This document shows positions 24,421 through 37,254 of a stretch of DNA of 64,000 nucleotides, piece after piece. Each line of letters begins with the position of its first letter. Positions within the stretch are counted from its first letter, which is position 1. The notes under the pieces were generated by a model, which had not been told where the DNA came from, did not search any database, and saw nothing but the letters and a program-made list of their open reading frames with translations. The stretch comes from Marsupella aquatica (lineage: Eukaryota > Marchantiophyta). The position numbers were made by a program, and so were the translations under genes. The stretch spans positions 2,418,001-2,482,000 of the forward strand of contig OZ316895.1 in NCBI GenBank assembly GCA_973895155.1, given 5' to 3'.

Positions 24421-27400
24421 ATGAGGGGTAAAATGTACAAAAAAGGGCGAAAGAAGAGTCCTCTGCCTGAAATACAAGAGGAAAGCTTAACGGATCCCCT
24501 GTTACATCGTCTTCGGGCTGAGGGAGACCTTGAAGCCAATGGCTCCGGTTCAGACGAGCCCGACTCTCATTTGGTGTCAAACATTCAGAAGGCTGCGGCC
24601 CTTGTCGATCAGGTACACTAAAGCATTTGTGCATGTTTACTTAAATGTGCTATCTTCTCATTTGATGAATATGCGCCAATCGGCATGACATCAGGCATGA
24701 TTTTGCCCCAATATTGCCGGTGATGAACAATATATACTTTGATGAGAAACTATCCATCAACTCTTCCGTGTCAATCAAAGGGCGAAGCTCTTCAATGAGT
24801 TATAATGCAAGAGCTTCTAATTTTGAAGCAACTCCTCTATTTTGCCCTCCATGTTTCAGCTGTTAAAAACTGGTAGCTGGGGATTGAACTCGATGGTCGA
24901 TTCATTCCCTTCAAGAGTCCTATGACCGGTTTCTGCTTATGCCCATCCTGGCCAGCTTCCGTTTATCGACTGATACATCTCGACGGCTTCAAATTATTAA
25001 GCCGGGGAAGATGTAGAGACTGTGGATGGCAGGGATTTATTATTTCTGATGCTATCTTATTCCCTTAAGGCTTCGTGAGATGCGTCAATGATTTCAACTA
25101 TTTCTGATATTTCGGAGGATTAGTGTGGATTTGTTCGTTGCTTTTTTGAATTTAGAGTCACAAAGGTTGAAAACGATCAGTCCCGCAGTAGTAGAGCCGA
25201 GTGCGAAGGAGATGCACTTCACGCTAGTGCTGTTTTCATTAAATTGGGTATTTAGGACGGACGGCTTTATCAACGAACGGTGTCACATTACAATTCATTT
25301 TCGAGTTATGGAGATATTATTTTCTTTCGTCCTCCGCTTCAACTGGTTTACAAAAGGATCGCTAAAAATACTCCGAAACGTGGTATCTATAATCTTCTGT
25401 TGCCCGCAAGATTTCGTGCATTGACCATGTTAGCAGAATTCGTGGTTTAGAAGCACGATATTAATTCTTTGTGGAATGACAGGCAATGCAAGGACGATGG
25501 ATGCCACTAGACGTTGTACATCACAAGGATTATCTGAATGCGAAGAAGGCGTTTTTGCTTTATCATCACCTGCGCTATCCAAGATGCGCGGTGCTTGTTA
25601 CATTAATCACGTTGTCATTATTTGAGGTTAGCCCTCTGGGTAGATTCTCGATTCATTGAGTGTAGATTTATCACGACAGAGCTTGGTGTCAACTCGCTTC
25701 GTATGGTCTGCTGGGGAATTGCTTATGCATATTATGCTGGTCCATTGGAGGCCCTATTAATGCGCGGGATAGTTTCCAATGGCGTCTTGAAATGTTTCAG
25801 TTAATTAGGTTCCCCAAGTCACTAAGGTTTTCATATGTTCACGTCCTTTGAAGTGAAAATGTGCTATTATTTAACCTCCTAAGGTACCCAACTTCAGGTG
25901 CCATCATGGTGTAAAGGTGACGTTAGCAACAACCCTTGTGGTGATCCAGAGGAGTTTATTCTAAGTGGGATCTGGTATCTTCACCCTCGGTTAACCCTGG
26001 CGATTGAGGTAGTTAAACATCCTTCTTTTTAGAAGCTGTTCTTGATTCGAATAACCGCTTTGTGAAGGTGGAGCTGTGTGTCCATGAAGCAAAATCAGAT
26101 ACTCCGTATCTGATCCTGTTGGGTTTCGTGTAGTTCTGGCCTTTGGTTTTGTCAACCTCTGGAGTGTAGTCAGCTTAAACTGCCTAGTCGTTGTTGCGCA
26201 GGTGGTGTGTTTGCTACTTCTGGCCTGGTCCGTTGGTTTGCAGCGTTATTTCAAGTTCTTGAGTTTCTGGAACAACCATATTACTGTCATGAAGGTCAGT
26301 ATGGGGTGTTTGTTACAGGCTTCAGACTAGGACTCCAGAGTTTCCTTGTAAGCATGGCCAAACATCCATCTTTTTAAGTTCCTACTACTGCTGCTGCGCG
26401 AGGCTCAGGTGGTTCAAAGTTCATCCATAGTCTGAAAACAGATGGCAAACTTTCGAACTGAATGCTATAGGATGGACTGTTATTGTCAGAAGACTTTGAA
26501 ATTTCAGACGACATATTCTGAGGAATGATTTTTGGACAGGTCGTGTTGCTGTTTGCGCTTGCTTTGAGCATAGGTCTCGCTCAGGGAGAGTTGAGCGGAA
26601 TAAAGTGGTTGGCGTGGTTGCGTTTCCTTCAAGGCCAAAAAGTGTCCATGTATTTGCGCGTTTTAATCCCTATAGTGTTCAGCAGGTGCGGATCCCTACT
26701 TTCCGACCCGTGGTGCTTCTGTTGCAGCTCCTCTATTTCTTCATTCTGTTTCGCATGCTCGCTTCATGTTTGTAGTCTTCACCCACTTGTACTGATGATC
26801 TTTTATTACTGCTAATGGTGAGTGGATACTTGGGTTTTGGCAGGGCTTTACGGGGATGCTTTCGTGTTGCCCTGCGGATTTTGGAGCAGTACATAAATAT
26901 AGCGGTGAGTTGCTAAAGCTCATTCCTTTTGAGGCAGTCAAAGAATGATGAATTCCTATGAGGATTGTATCTAGATAACTTACAGTTTCTGTAGGATTCA
27001 GTACTGCCTCATTGAGATTGACGCATCTTTAGGATTGAATTTATGTGGTTTCAAGTCTGTCAGCAGAATGCGGTTTATACATAGACAGACTAGCTTATTC
27101 TTATTAGGAATTGTCGTCTCTTTTCAGGTGTTCGTATTGATGTATGTGCTGCTTTCAGCTTGGCTGGCAACCTTAGTCATGAATACTCAGTTTGGAGACT
27201 ACGCATCGACTTTGTTAAAACTCTTCTCACTGTTAACAGCAGCAAGTGATTCGGATGTCTGGGCCGCAACGTATCCGGATCGTTTGGCCATCTTCTTTCT
27301 CTTCATATATCTCGTAGTTGGACTGTTCTTTTTGATGAATGTGGTGTTCGCAGTAATGTACACCAACTTCAAAGCTCAGGTGAGACCCGCATTCGGCACA

Positions 27401-30349
27401 GAATGGAACTCTATATGAATCGTAGAGATACCGCTGTTAACTATAAGTCTACCGACGTGAATAAGATTTTGATTGATTTTATTCGGAATTTGACATGTTG
27501 AAGAAGCTGAGTCATCTGATGAGGTCTAATTCCTCCTTTCAAGTGCTTAGGCTGGTCGAATTTGCACGTAATTCATATCCCATTTCTATCTCGGGTAGTG
27601 ACTTAGTACCCACGGAGCGGGTAGGATCTAGCGGCTGACTCGTCTTTTCAAGCTACGGGATTAGATGTCTTTCTACTTTAAGAATGCAATTGGGCCTAAC
27701 TTCTGTCTGTCCGTTGTGCAGATGGCATTGGAGGCCAAGAAACAAATTACAGCCCGTCAGGGGAGCTTGAGAGCAGCTTTCAGTCTCTTGGATACACGTC
27801 AGCAGGAATGGATTGATGGGCCAACTATGATTGCTTTGTTTTTAGCTATTGGAAACTATCGGTGAGTTGCAAGTTCTGCGAGATATAGTGAAGTAGAGCG
27901 AACCCAGAGATGCTCGACAGAAACCATTCCTCCGTGTGTCTTTTTGTTCCTTGGCCTGGCCTATGTCTTAGAACTTGTAATATGGCTAAAGGTGGATTGT
28001 GAAATCTCATTTGATTAATTCCATTTCCCAGCCAAGTTAAGCACGGTGTTTGGATTTTATCTCACTTGTTTATTGCAGTAGCCGCATGGCAACCTTGTCC
28101 CTTAAAAGTCGAGAGCCGTTGTGCGATCGGATGTAATCATTCTTTGCTTTCATCATTGGGCTTTTGGCGGTACATGGGCTCTCGCTTGAACCTTGATGTG
28201 ACAGCCAACTTTGGGCTGGGTTTTCTTATCCTTCATGACATCAACCACTTACTGACCTTGCAGGCACATACCTGATGTTCGGTCGCGGACCAGCCAGCTC
28301 TTTCTGGCTCTCAACAAGAGAGGTGATTTTAAGATCTGGTCGGATGACTTTGAGGACCTTTGTGATGTTATAGCAAAAGAGGTTGCAAGGCGACCAAAGG
28401 CTGCAAGTTTCTCGAAATATCGCCAATTTGAGATGATGTGGGTTATTGGCCATCTCCAGTTCGTTAAGAGCTCAGCTTATAACTACTTTATATGGGCTGC
28501 GACATTGGGATCGTTCATAGCAGCCCTCTATGAGAGAGAAGTACGCTCAGGCTTTCATGTCTCTTCGTTTTTGTAGCGGTTCAATGAGGTGCAGACATGT
28601 GAATTTCGAATCTGGGAACGCTTTGCTTGTTGTTTGATCCGTGTAGGTCTGCAAGAAAGTCACTATGCATTGGAGTTAGCCTGTAAGCTAAATTTTCATG
28701 TTCATCTGTTTTTTCCCTTAACAGGTGGTGAACAGCCGGTCATCTTTCTCTTTGTTAAAGATCGAGTTTGCCTTCGGTATGTAATACATCACTCCACTAG
28801 TGTTTTTGTTCAAAATGTGTTCTCTGCTGGCACAGAAATCAGTGTTCTTTAACTCCAAGACCTGGCTAAGGTGATTACGATTGTGGTTTGTCAACAAATG
28901 TGCAGGCTGCCTTTTCCTAGTTGATTCTGCACTCAAGATACTTGTGATGGGAAGGCGGGCGTTCTTCAAAAGTGCGCTGAATTTTTTCGACTTTGTATTC
29001 GCTTTGGCCATCATGGGTGTTATGTTTGCGGCATTTGGATACCCAAGTGCAAGAGAATGGTAATCCAACGCAACTCACTCACTTGCCGGTGTTCTGGTTG
29101 ACATTCGCATCGACACCTAGCTTATAACGCACTAGGGCATGTTTACAGTAGTGAGCATTTTGCTGTGGAATGACTCACTTATACACCATCGAACGGAGTC
29201 GACAAGCTACACTACTATGCATTCAATTAGATGGAGACCAGTCGATGGGAAATGACTAGCAGTCTGCTCTGCATTAGTTTTTATTCCGTAGAGATGTGTG
29301 TTGTGAGCCTAAATAGTTGGTCATTAATAGGGAATCAAACAGTTCAAACTAAAGGATGCCGAGGTAGTTTTCGACATATAGTTGTTTCTTTGTCCCTTGA
29401 TGACACCGCCAGCTTTTTGGTTTAGAGAGTCGTCGTGACTTTTTCTCAGTATAGACTCGAAGAAGCCAGAGATTGAAGTGTTATCCAGTTATTTTTTGTA
29501 CAACTGGGTTTTCATTAGTTTGCCAGCCGAAGTGCAAGGGGTTCGTGGAACCTTTTCTGAATTGATTCAAGATATTGAGGCATTTTTGTTTAGAGCCTGA
29601 TCACTCCAATGAATCGAAATGTCTTTAGAGGACAATAACTGCTCTTTGATGCATTTGATCATCTCATTTATGTTGTCTGCCAACTTCTCGGATTGCATTC
29701 TAATTAACTTTTGCCTGATCTTGTGAGCAGGGTGTCAATACTGATTTTGTTAAAGGCGTTTCGAGTGGTAGTCGTCTTCAGCCATTTCAAGCGATGGAAG
29801 CTTCTTTCAGAAACCATTGTTCACATGATTCCTAAGACAGCACCGGTACTTGGAATGCTATATTGCATATGCTCACTGTTCTCGCTTCTTGGTGTTCATC
29901 TATTTGCGGGAGATGTGTATGTGAGCAATCCGGTGGTGCAAAACACCCAATATGCTGCTAGTGGTCTCTGGGTACTGAACTTCAACGACTACGCGTCCGC
30001 AATGGCTACTGCATTGAATTTGTGCATCGTGGGTAACTGGTATATCATTATGGAGGGCTATGATGCTGCTACGGGAACTAATTGGTCCCGACTGTATTTC
30101 ATCTGTTTCTGGTTTATTACTGTGGCTTTTACCCTGAGTGTGGTCGTGGCATATTTTATCGAGGCATTCACTACACAAATGGAAAAAGCAAAAGCGAGAG
30201 AAAGGGCAGCGTCTGAACAAGCTCGGAAAGAAGCTCTTCTCGCAAAGAATGCTGGGCTTCCAAGGCAGAGAGGGAACCCAAATCCTGGGCATTTTATGAT
30301 TTTTAAGAAAACAGTATCATACTATAATCTGCCGCCAAGAAGGCAATGA
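24421..30349 (+). CDS. TPC1: two-pore cation channel, plant TPC1 type, 12 exons
   Basis: Vacuolar cation channel with two six-helix domains. Exons: 24421-24612, 25483-25626, 25898-26008, 26202-26294, 26540-26685, 26844-26904, 27128-27379, 27722-27861, 28264-28540, 28725-28776, 28906-29059 and 29731-30349. All introns are GT-AG and phases close, giving 746 residues (Arabidopsis TPC1 has 733). An in-frame TGA 12 nt upstream supports the ATG. Landmarks: QKAAALVDQ, the S4-S5 stretch YLRVLIPIVFSRALRG, pore I SLLTAASDSDVW, two EF-hand-like loops (357-368 and 397-408), pore II LCIVGNWYIIMEGY, and an acidic/basic coiled tail. Odd points against Arabidopsis TPC1: both EF loops lack several Ca2+ ligands; domain II S4 has S543, K549, R552 and V555 where four Arg lie; the luminal Glu605/Asp606 pair is replaced by small residues; filter I TTS is TAA. 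It may be a divergent paralogue with different gating. Confidence 0.93.
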
Positions 30350-33300
30350 AAACTCTGTAAGCAGTTCGCAAATCTTGTAAAGTTATTGTTTTGTGCAATC
30401 TACATAGAAAAGACTTCTGTAAAAAGAAAGCAATTGCAGACTACCATAGCATGGCATGATCACTGAGGGAGGGCGATTTTGGAGAAGAGATGTTGTGGTC
30501 TCTTATTTTTACATGGGAGAACGGGAAGTGTAAATGTGTATGACCTTTAGCATCCCCTTCACGTGTTCCCGGCTTATAGATACGCAGTTTTTCTCCCTAA
30601 TGAAAGGGGGAGCCCAGATTCAAATGAAACTGATGGCATTGGCAATTTTCGACTGGTTATGAGGAAGCTATGTCTGATGCATCGATTATTGTTTAGGAAA
30701 GAGATCTATCCCTGTTTCTTTTTCCATTGTAAGGCTTGGAAGGAAATATACCATATAGGATCAACAAATTGTGCGGTACAGCACCCACTGAAATGCAGCT
30801 CCAGGCGAAGACCATCAAGCTCAAGGGGATGAGACCAGATTGGTTACTAGCTATGTGACCATGTTGGATACACTTCTGTAAGATTGTACACCTTTTACTG
30901 TGGCGCATTATAGCGTACTCATCTGTGGTCTTGTCGAGAGTAGCATGAGTTGCACAGAAGCTGCACAACCTGAGTTACTCAATTTGATTATATAGTCAAC
31001 AGTCTGCTAGTGTTTGGATATCAAGTTTGGAGCACTTGTCACGGTTAGAGCCTTTTGAGGCCGGCCTAGCCAGAAAGAGCATCTTATGTAACAGTATCCA
31101 GGTTTGTGCAGCCATATAGCATCTCCAAGATCTCCGGAGCTGCTTGGGGCTCGTCAAATGTGTAAAGGCAGGGTTTTGAACCTTTGCAATTATTTTCCTC
31201 TGTAAGTTGACTGAAAATACTTCAATAAGGACTTGGCAGTCAGGGAGTGCTTCCTGCCTGGCTCCTCAGCTCATTCTGTTAGAATCTGTTCTGTGTGCGA
31301 TACATCATTCTCTCTCAGGTGTGACCTCTGTTCAGTTGCTGTTGATGAACTTACAGATAAAGTCGGACGAGAGTGTTGACATTTGACTTCCGTCGAGGCT
31401 TGGTGATTGTTGCATCTAGCGGATCTCTAAGTTCGTCTTCGTGGCCTTAGTTTACCAGATTATGTCTAAAATAATTAAGTAGTGGCGATCAAGTTTCACC
31501 TTGCTGAACTCACATCTCATAACTTGTCCAAACGCATCCGAGTGTTGATTTGTTTCTGGGGTTCAGGACTATGCCATCACGCTGTCTCTGGTAACCACGC
31601 TGTCTCTGGTTACCGAAGATCCACGTGTTCAAGCAGTAGAATTGATTATGTATTCGGAAATAGTGATATTTAAGTTCTCACTTTTGTGTACCGTTGAGGT
31701 TTAGTGTCCAGAAATGTGCGCAGTGTGGTCTGGGACTCTGAAAGTCGCTGTAACGTCAAAAGATTTTACGTCATGGAAATTGGAATGTGACCGGTCTGAG
31801 TTGACGAGGAGTAGGCGAGTCCCAAACTACTTAAGGATTGTCCGCTTCGCCCTAGCGTGGTCTCTGACTTCGTTTTGGAAGGATTTAAATTTGAGCATGA
31901 CCATAGGGTCGGAAGGTCTTTAGGATGCTTCGACAATACAGAGGCATGTGAAAGGTGAACTTATCGCAGAAAGGTGGACAATTTACATCACCGTAAGCTA
32001 GTTCAACCCTTCCTTGATTATTGCATTACCTTGAAGACCGAAGTTGACAGTCTTGAATCTCGAGCGAACCTAATTATTTTCTAATTAAAGACAAAAGTCT
32101 CCCAATGGGAGACATGATCCACGGGCCAAAGACCCAATTAAGGGGCAGATAACAAAGGGCCAAAAAGCCAGGGACCGAACTTTCCAAATGACACGATCAT
32201 TTCGAGCGATCACGGTGCAGCGATCTAGTTTGTTAGTGACGAAGAAAAAGCAGTTAATTGTTGTGTTCATCAAACAACTGTGTTTTGAAACTCTTGTGTT
32301 AGATGATCACAAGGCAACGATCTAGTTTGCCCTCGTAGACGAAGCTACTGTGTTCTGAAATAGCTGTTCATTTCTACATATGTGCGACTAACGATCACGA
32401 CTACCAGTATTTGTTTTTATTGTAGAAATGTGGGACCGCCACCAGATCAGAGGAAATGATTCTAGGTCTCGGACACTCGCCTTCGAACAGGAAATAGTGC
32501 CGAACAATTGCTAGAATTTAGCAAGTGTCTTTTTCACTGTGTTTCAGAGGCATAAATCTTTCATTGCGCAAAGGAAAATGGCAATTACCGTTTGCAAAAG
32601 TCCTCTCTGTATCTCTCGATAAAGAAAGTATTTTTTGTAAAAGCATATACTCACAAGACTGCTGTGTCGTCCAAGAAACTAAACAAATCACGTGTGAAGG
32701 AATCGCAACTTTCCGTCTGGTTTACACAACAATAGTAGGGCAAGACTCGAGAAGACAGCGCGTGGAAAGACCTCTCTGAATGCAAAATGAGCAAGAAAAC
32801 TACCGTATGACGAATAACTCCAAGGAAGATCGCGCGTCCTCACAATCAAGCAAAGCCAAAGATCAAATTTCCGTTGCGAGACTACAACATCCCTCCATCC
32901 ATCTTCTACTCACGACGTAAAATCATTGATAGCAAAATATATTGGTACAGAGAGGTTTCGGTATTCCCAATTTGCACAATCAGTACGATTCGTCTAGATG
33001 CTAAGATAAATCAGTTCAACCCCAAACAGGCAGAGACAAATCGTCCACACTGAGTCTCATCCAATTCGAATTTTCATCTATAAAATTGCGTAACAATCAT
33101 CCATTCTCGTTCATGCCAAGAATGTACCAGCTGTGAACTGACGACCTTCCAGCAAGCAATCACCTCGTCCACTTCAAAGGGAAGTAACAGCAACAGCCCA
33201 GTGTCATGAATCGAAACACTGCAAGCCGCACGCAGGAAGCTCAAACCTTTCCTATCACACTACGTGACGATCCTCTTCTCCCGAGTTTACAACACTGACG

Positions 33301-33800
33301 GACACCAATCCAACGCTGGCAGCTAAACTAACTATAGAGAAACACAGAAATTGCTTAATTGCTTGTTTCTGGATAAAAATCATTTGGTTCAATATCTGAA
33401 GTGCGATTTCAACTACTACTACTCCTATCCATGTTACATATACACAATTACGATGGCAGCACTACCAATCGACTGCTCAGCTAGGCCCTGACTCCTCTCT
33501 GTGCTCGACAAGCAAGTCGAGCTTCAGAGAACACCAAACCAATGTGTGGCGGAGACATCGTCACGCAATAAGTGCAACTCCTGGCTGTGCAATCCACATC
33601 ATCGGGTTCCCGCCGTGTCACATATCTCAAGGTGCAGTCGAAACTATGATAACCCTCATCACGTTCGTTGGTAAGCGCTCACGATCCATCAGCCAAACTT
33701 GACCGGAGGAGTACAAATCACCCAGTGCAGTATTTTGGTGAAGCAAACAACAGAACGATACGGGGCACAACTAAGGTCCAGGAACAGCCGAAGAAGATGC
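30350..33800. other. 3' flank of the channel gene; no gene recognised
   Basis: The 3'UTR of the channel probably covers the first few hundred bases; TGTAAA-type elements occur near 30377 and 30530. Beyond that I see only short frames. At about 31570-31610 the segment CACGCTGTCTCTGGTAACCA is followed by a near copy. The far end is the 3' flank of the minus-strand DnaJ-like gene. Confidence 0.35.
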
Positions 33801-34127
33801 TCACGAGCCTCGCCTACTAGATCCTGCTCCGCCAGGGATGTTTGAAGCCTGAATCTGCACAGGAAGGGGTCTACCTGTGCCGCTACCTCCGCAGCTATTG
33901 CACCTCATTTGTCCAGTCCCCGCACATGTACTGCATCCAACGTCCTTATCCGACCATCGGTTGCACATGCATGGAACTCTACGGGTTCCGCTGCAAGTCG
34001 GACACCGTGCATTACCCCCCGCCATAGGTTTATCATTTTCAGCATCCATGATGGATTTAATCATCCAAGCACCTGCTAACACTCCCACCCCTTGAGCTAC
34101 CTGTGTGATCATAATTCCCGGAGACAT
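33801..34127 (-). CDS. small DnaJ-type zinc-finger (BSD2-like) protein
   Basis: An intact 108-residue frame with an in-frame TGA 9 nt upstream of the ATG and a TGA stop. Residues about 7-25 (TQVAQGVGVLAGAWMIKS) form a hydrophobic segment that could be a membrane anchor or part of a targeting signal. The centre holds cysteine groups of the DnaJ cysteine-rich type: CPTCSGT, CMC, CSTCAGTG and CNSCGGSGTG. These bind two zinc ions in DnaJ and BSD2 proteins. There is no J domain. Plants have several such proteins, some acting in plastids on thiol or protein-assembly tasks; which one this matches is not clear. The tail is Gly/Ser-rich. The upstream GC-rich region carries an 81-bp tandem duplication. 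A single coding exon is assumed. Confidence 0.8.
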   Translation of the reverse strand: MSPGIMITQVAQGVGVLAGAWMIKSIMDAENDKPMAGGNARCPTCSGTRRVPCMCNRWSDKDVGCSTCAGTGQMRCNSCGGSGTGRPLPVQIQASNIPGGAGSSRRGS

Positions 34128-35404
34128 GATTCCTCAACTTCACTCTCTTGCAACACCCTGCGCAGTAGCCCTTCCCCGTCCGTGGCCCTGCCTGCCTTCC
34201 AACCGGACTGCAACCCTACTTCTGAATCTGCGTTTCCTGTCTGCACCAAACCTGCCTGTCCTTCAAACTTTGAAAATCTTCACCAACCCACCAGCAATTC
34301 TGCACTAACAGCTCATTCCAAACACTTCTGTTCCCCTGACCTTCGTCACCTGAAGTAGAACCGAATTGAAGAGCCTACAGCCAATCTATGAGTTCAGCGA
34401 GCCTCACACCACCGAAAAGCCTGTCCTGCAAAGTGAGTGAACCGCAGCAACCACAGCTTTCCTCGCTCCGCAATGAACAACAGCGCAGAAGAAGCAAGCA
34501 AACGAAGATGTATTGAGCGATCGGAAGAAATCCAATCAAAAACAATCACTCGGGAGAATCGCGTGGTCAAGCGACAGACGTGTGATGCTTCACGAGAAGC
34601 TTCACGATTACACCAGCACAAGGAGTGCAAGGAAGAGACTACTGGCACCTCGATTTGAGAGAGTCACGCCACACCCCGCCGTCTCTAAACAGACCTCACG
34701 AATAAAAAAAAAACAAACGAACAGGAATCGGTGCAGAGGAACGACAGGGCTATAAATAATGGTGGCGAACGAGGGAGGTGGCGGGCACGGACACTGACGG
34801 CAAGACCTTTTCCTACCGCGGGGACACATCGAAGCTGCGGTGATCGAACCGGACCTGACCAAACGTACCTGCCTAGCTTCGGTCGCGGACCCGCGATGGG
34901 ATTTGGGGGACGGTGAGGAGGTGATCGAACCGGACCTGACCAACCGTATCTGCCTAGCTTCGGTCGCCGACCCGCGATGGGATTTTGGGGGCGGTGAGGA
35001 GAGGACGGAAAGGGCGGGTAGGGTTGGCGAACGGACGGACGGACGGACGCGAGAGGCTGGCTGAGAGATTGAACGAGAGGACGAAGAGGAGCGGAGGCGC
35101 GACTGATGAGGCGAAGACGCGTCATGCTCCACAGTCCACAGCCTCCAGTCCAGGAGGTGGCCCGGCACACGCCACAATCTCGGGCATGCATGGTTAGCAA
35201 ATCATCATATCGGAGGATGATTTTGGGAGGCGTTGGCTTGCTCTCAGAGTTACCATCGCCCACCTCTCCTGCCTGGGTTCGAACCAGCGTTGTTTTGTTA
35301 TCGTTAGGGATAAGTAGTCTCTACTGCAACCGAGCACTAGGGCTTCTCAAAGTTTCATAGTTGGAGATGATGACATAATTCACAGGGCTATGTAACTTAT
35401 TATA
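34128..35404. promoter_or_regulatory. upstream region of the DnaJ-like gene with an 81-bp tandem duplication
   Basis: GC-rich. Two near-identical 81-bp units lie at 34840-34920 and 34921-35001, each starting GTGATCGAACCGGACCTGACC and containing GGACCCGCGATGGGATTT or a close form. A short GGAC run follows at 35031-35048. The duplication opens minus-strand frames (34608-35263) rich in Pro, Arg and Ser that I do not regard as genes. This may be the promoter and 5' leader of the gene at 33801-34127; the direct link is inferred from position only. Confidence 0.4.
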
Positions 35405-35570
35405 ATGTTTATTTTTCACTAGCCTCTACAGTACTTATGGTCATGACATATGACCAACCTTTATGACAAAATGTTATGGATTACAATTTTGGTTGTCCAA
35501 TTTTTAATTTCAAAGACTTTACTTAATAGTTAAGGTCCATCAAATTTTGAAGTTTGAGACCCCCATGGCT
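35405..35570. repeat. second copy of the CACTAGCCTCTACAGT dispersed repeat
   Basis: Matches 6360-6520 in the same order: TTTCACTAGCCTCTACAGT, ATGACATATGA, AAATGTTATG, GGTCCATCAAATTTT and TTTGAGACCCCC. The copies differ by substitutions and small gaps. Confidence 0.65.
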
Positions 35571-36270
35571 GCCCTGAGGAAGGGTTAGATTAGCATTATC
35601 TTGACGGATAATGTTTGATGGACATAGAATGTAATAAATCTCTCGTGTGTTCCCATGGACGTAGTCTCAAGTTGAGATATTCCACATATCTCTCTATATC
35701 TACTTGTGAGTTGGATTTTCATGAGCTTGCCGTTGTAGATGTCCTCTTTTCTTAACACAAGCAACCAATCTCCACCTTAGGCAAAGAGGCACAGGTTATA
35801 GCCTGCATCAGGATGGCGGCCACTAGGATGCCGACACAGAGGGACGAGTGGCAAGTACCCTTGGGGCCCAGGAGACCTTATTACCTAGTTGGGCATACTA
35901 GATCCAGTTTTGGCAACATGGTCAGATTTCTTCTACACAATTCTCTTTGCATAGGTACGGAGGCAAAAGCCACATCAGATTTTGGCACCAATAAGAACCA
36001 GAAACCCTATGGACAATCTTCTAATGCTCTCTGCTAGCTCTTTACATGTACTTCCAGACTAGTGTTACTGTGGCCAGAAACTTATGGTCTTTCTTAAATC
36101 TGGGGAGATATAATGATCAAAAATTAATTTAGAAAAATCAGATAAAGAACATTCCTAGCATCGTCTCCTTTACACAGCCTGACATTGCCACTCTAGTGAA
36201 AACTTAAAAACCTTAAAGATTGCACTGCATGGTGGTAATTACACATCAAAAAATAATAATATATGGATAT
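35571..36270. other. no gene recognised
   Basis: Intergenic. A 74-codon plus-strand frame at 35813-36037 includes TQRDEWQVPLGPRRPYY but matches no family I can name. Confidence 0.3.
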
Positions 36271-36550
36271 GGTGTAAGATCTGTGTGACAAGTGCCCACA
36301 AATTGAAGGTACGATGCTACGTGACAAGTGCCACAAATTTGACTCCAGGATGCTATGTGACAAGTGCCCACAAATTGAATGTACGATGAAATGTGACAAG
36401 TGCACACAAAATTGAGACAAGTGCCCACAAATTGAATGGATTGACTGGTCTCCATATATCACAAGAGTGTTGATCTGATGCTATGTGACAAGTGCCCCCA
36501 CAAAATGAATGTACGATGCTATGTGACAAGTGCACACAAATTGAATGGAT
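36271..36550. repeat. minisatellite, ~36-bp unit
   Basis: Seven or so imperfect copies of a unit built from GTGACAAGTGCCCACAAATTG followed by AATGTACGATGCTAT. Copies vary in length (some 25 bp) and carry small indels. The unit also makes minus-strand frames that repeat FVGTCH, which are artefacts of the array. Confidence 0.85.
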
Positions 36551-37254
36551 TGATTGGTCTTTCATAATCATCACTGAGTGTTCTTATTTTTATTTATCCA
36601 GACGAACGCTTTTTGATGTTCGTTTCTGTGGTGGTATTTGTAAGCACGGTAACTGGATCTAACCTTTAAAATTTATGGCCTTACCCGACTCCTGCTTCAG
36701 AAGAATCGGGCATTTGTCGCAGATATGGTGTTGCCACCTACGCTGGGCAGGCAGGAGCGAACAGCCAAGAGTACAAAGACACGGTCCAGAGCGTGGCGGC
36801 CACCGTATCACCCGCCACCGGACGCCTGCCCGCCACGTACACTACTCCTATACATACTGCCGCAGGCCAACAATGCCATTATGCCAAGCCCTTCCTGCCC
36901 GCCGTGCGCTGCCCCAATCCCGCCTCGCTTTGATGCCTTGCGTTGCCCCCGCACTGACACGGTATCTTTTCCTGGTTTTGCCGGGTTCCTGCTGATGTGC
37001 CCGAGCCACGTGCTGCTTCGATACTTGATGCGAGGGACGATCTCGTGCCTCGTTCCGCGCAGCCCTGACCCCTTGGCTGTCCGTGACCCAACTACTGCAG
37101 TATTGCAGTATGGTGGTGGGAGAATTGCAAGTTAAAAGCTTACCCCTTGTAGTATGGTGGTAGGGAAAATTGCAAGTAAAAAGCTTACCCCCTTGTTGGT
37201 CGATGGGATCTTTCAGTTATAATTCTTCCATTCTTTGCCAATCAAACAGTCTAA
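36551..37254. other. GC-rich stretch with long frames but no family match; 43-bp tandem duplication
   Basis: From 36675 to 37135 the GC content rises and frames stay open on both strands (136 codons on plus). The predicted peptides are Pro/Arg/Cys-rich with no motif, so I do not call a gene; a transposon fragment is possible. At 37105-37195 a 43-bp unit with TAGTATGGTGGTAGGGAAAA and AAAAGCTTACCCC is present twice. Confidence 0.35.

Noticed and set aside
26686-26775. A frame reading RIPTFRPVVLLLQLLYFF within the channel gene that looks like a voltage-sensor helix
   Set aside because: Using it would need an intron of about 44 nt. The alternative joins 26685 to 26844 with perfect phase and reads YLRVLIPIVFSRALRG, matching the family helix better.
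34608-35263. Minus-strand frames of about 190 codons rich in Arg, Pro and Ser
   Set aside because: They are opened by GC-rich sequence and the 81-bp duplication; there is no motif, and the peptide repeat equals the DNA repeat.
36675-37135. 136-codon plus-strand frame in a GC-rich patch
   Set aside because: Frames are open on both strands and there is no family resemblance. A transposon fragment is possible but unsupported.
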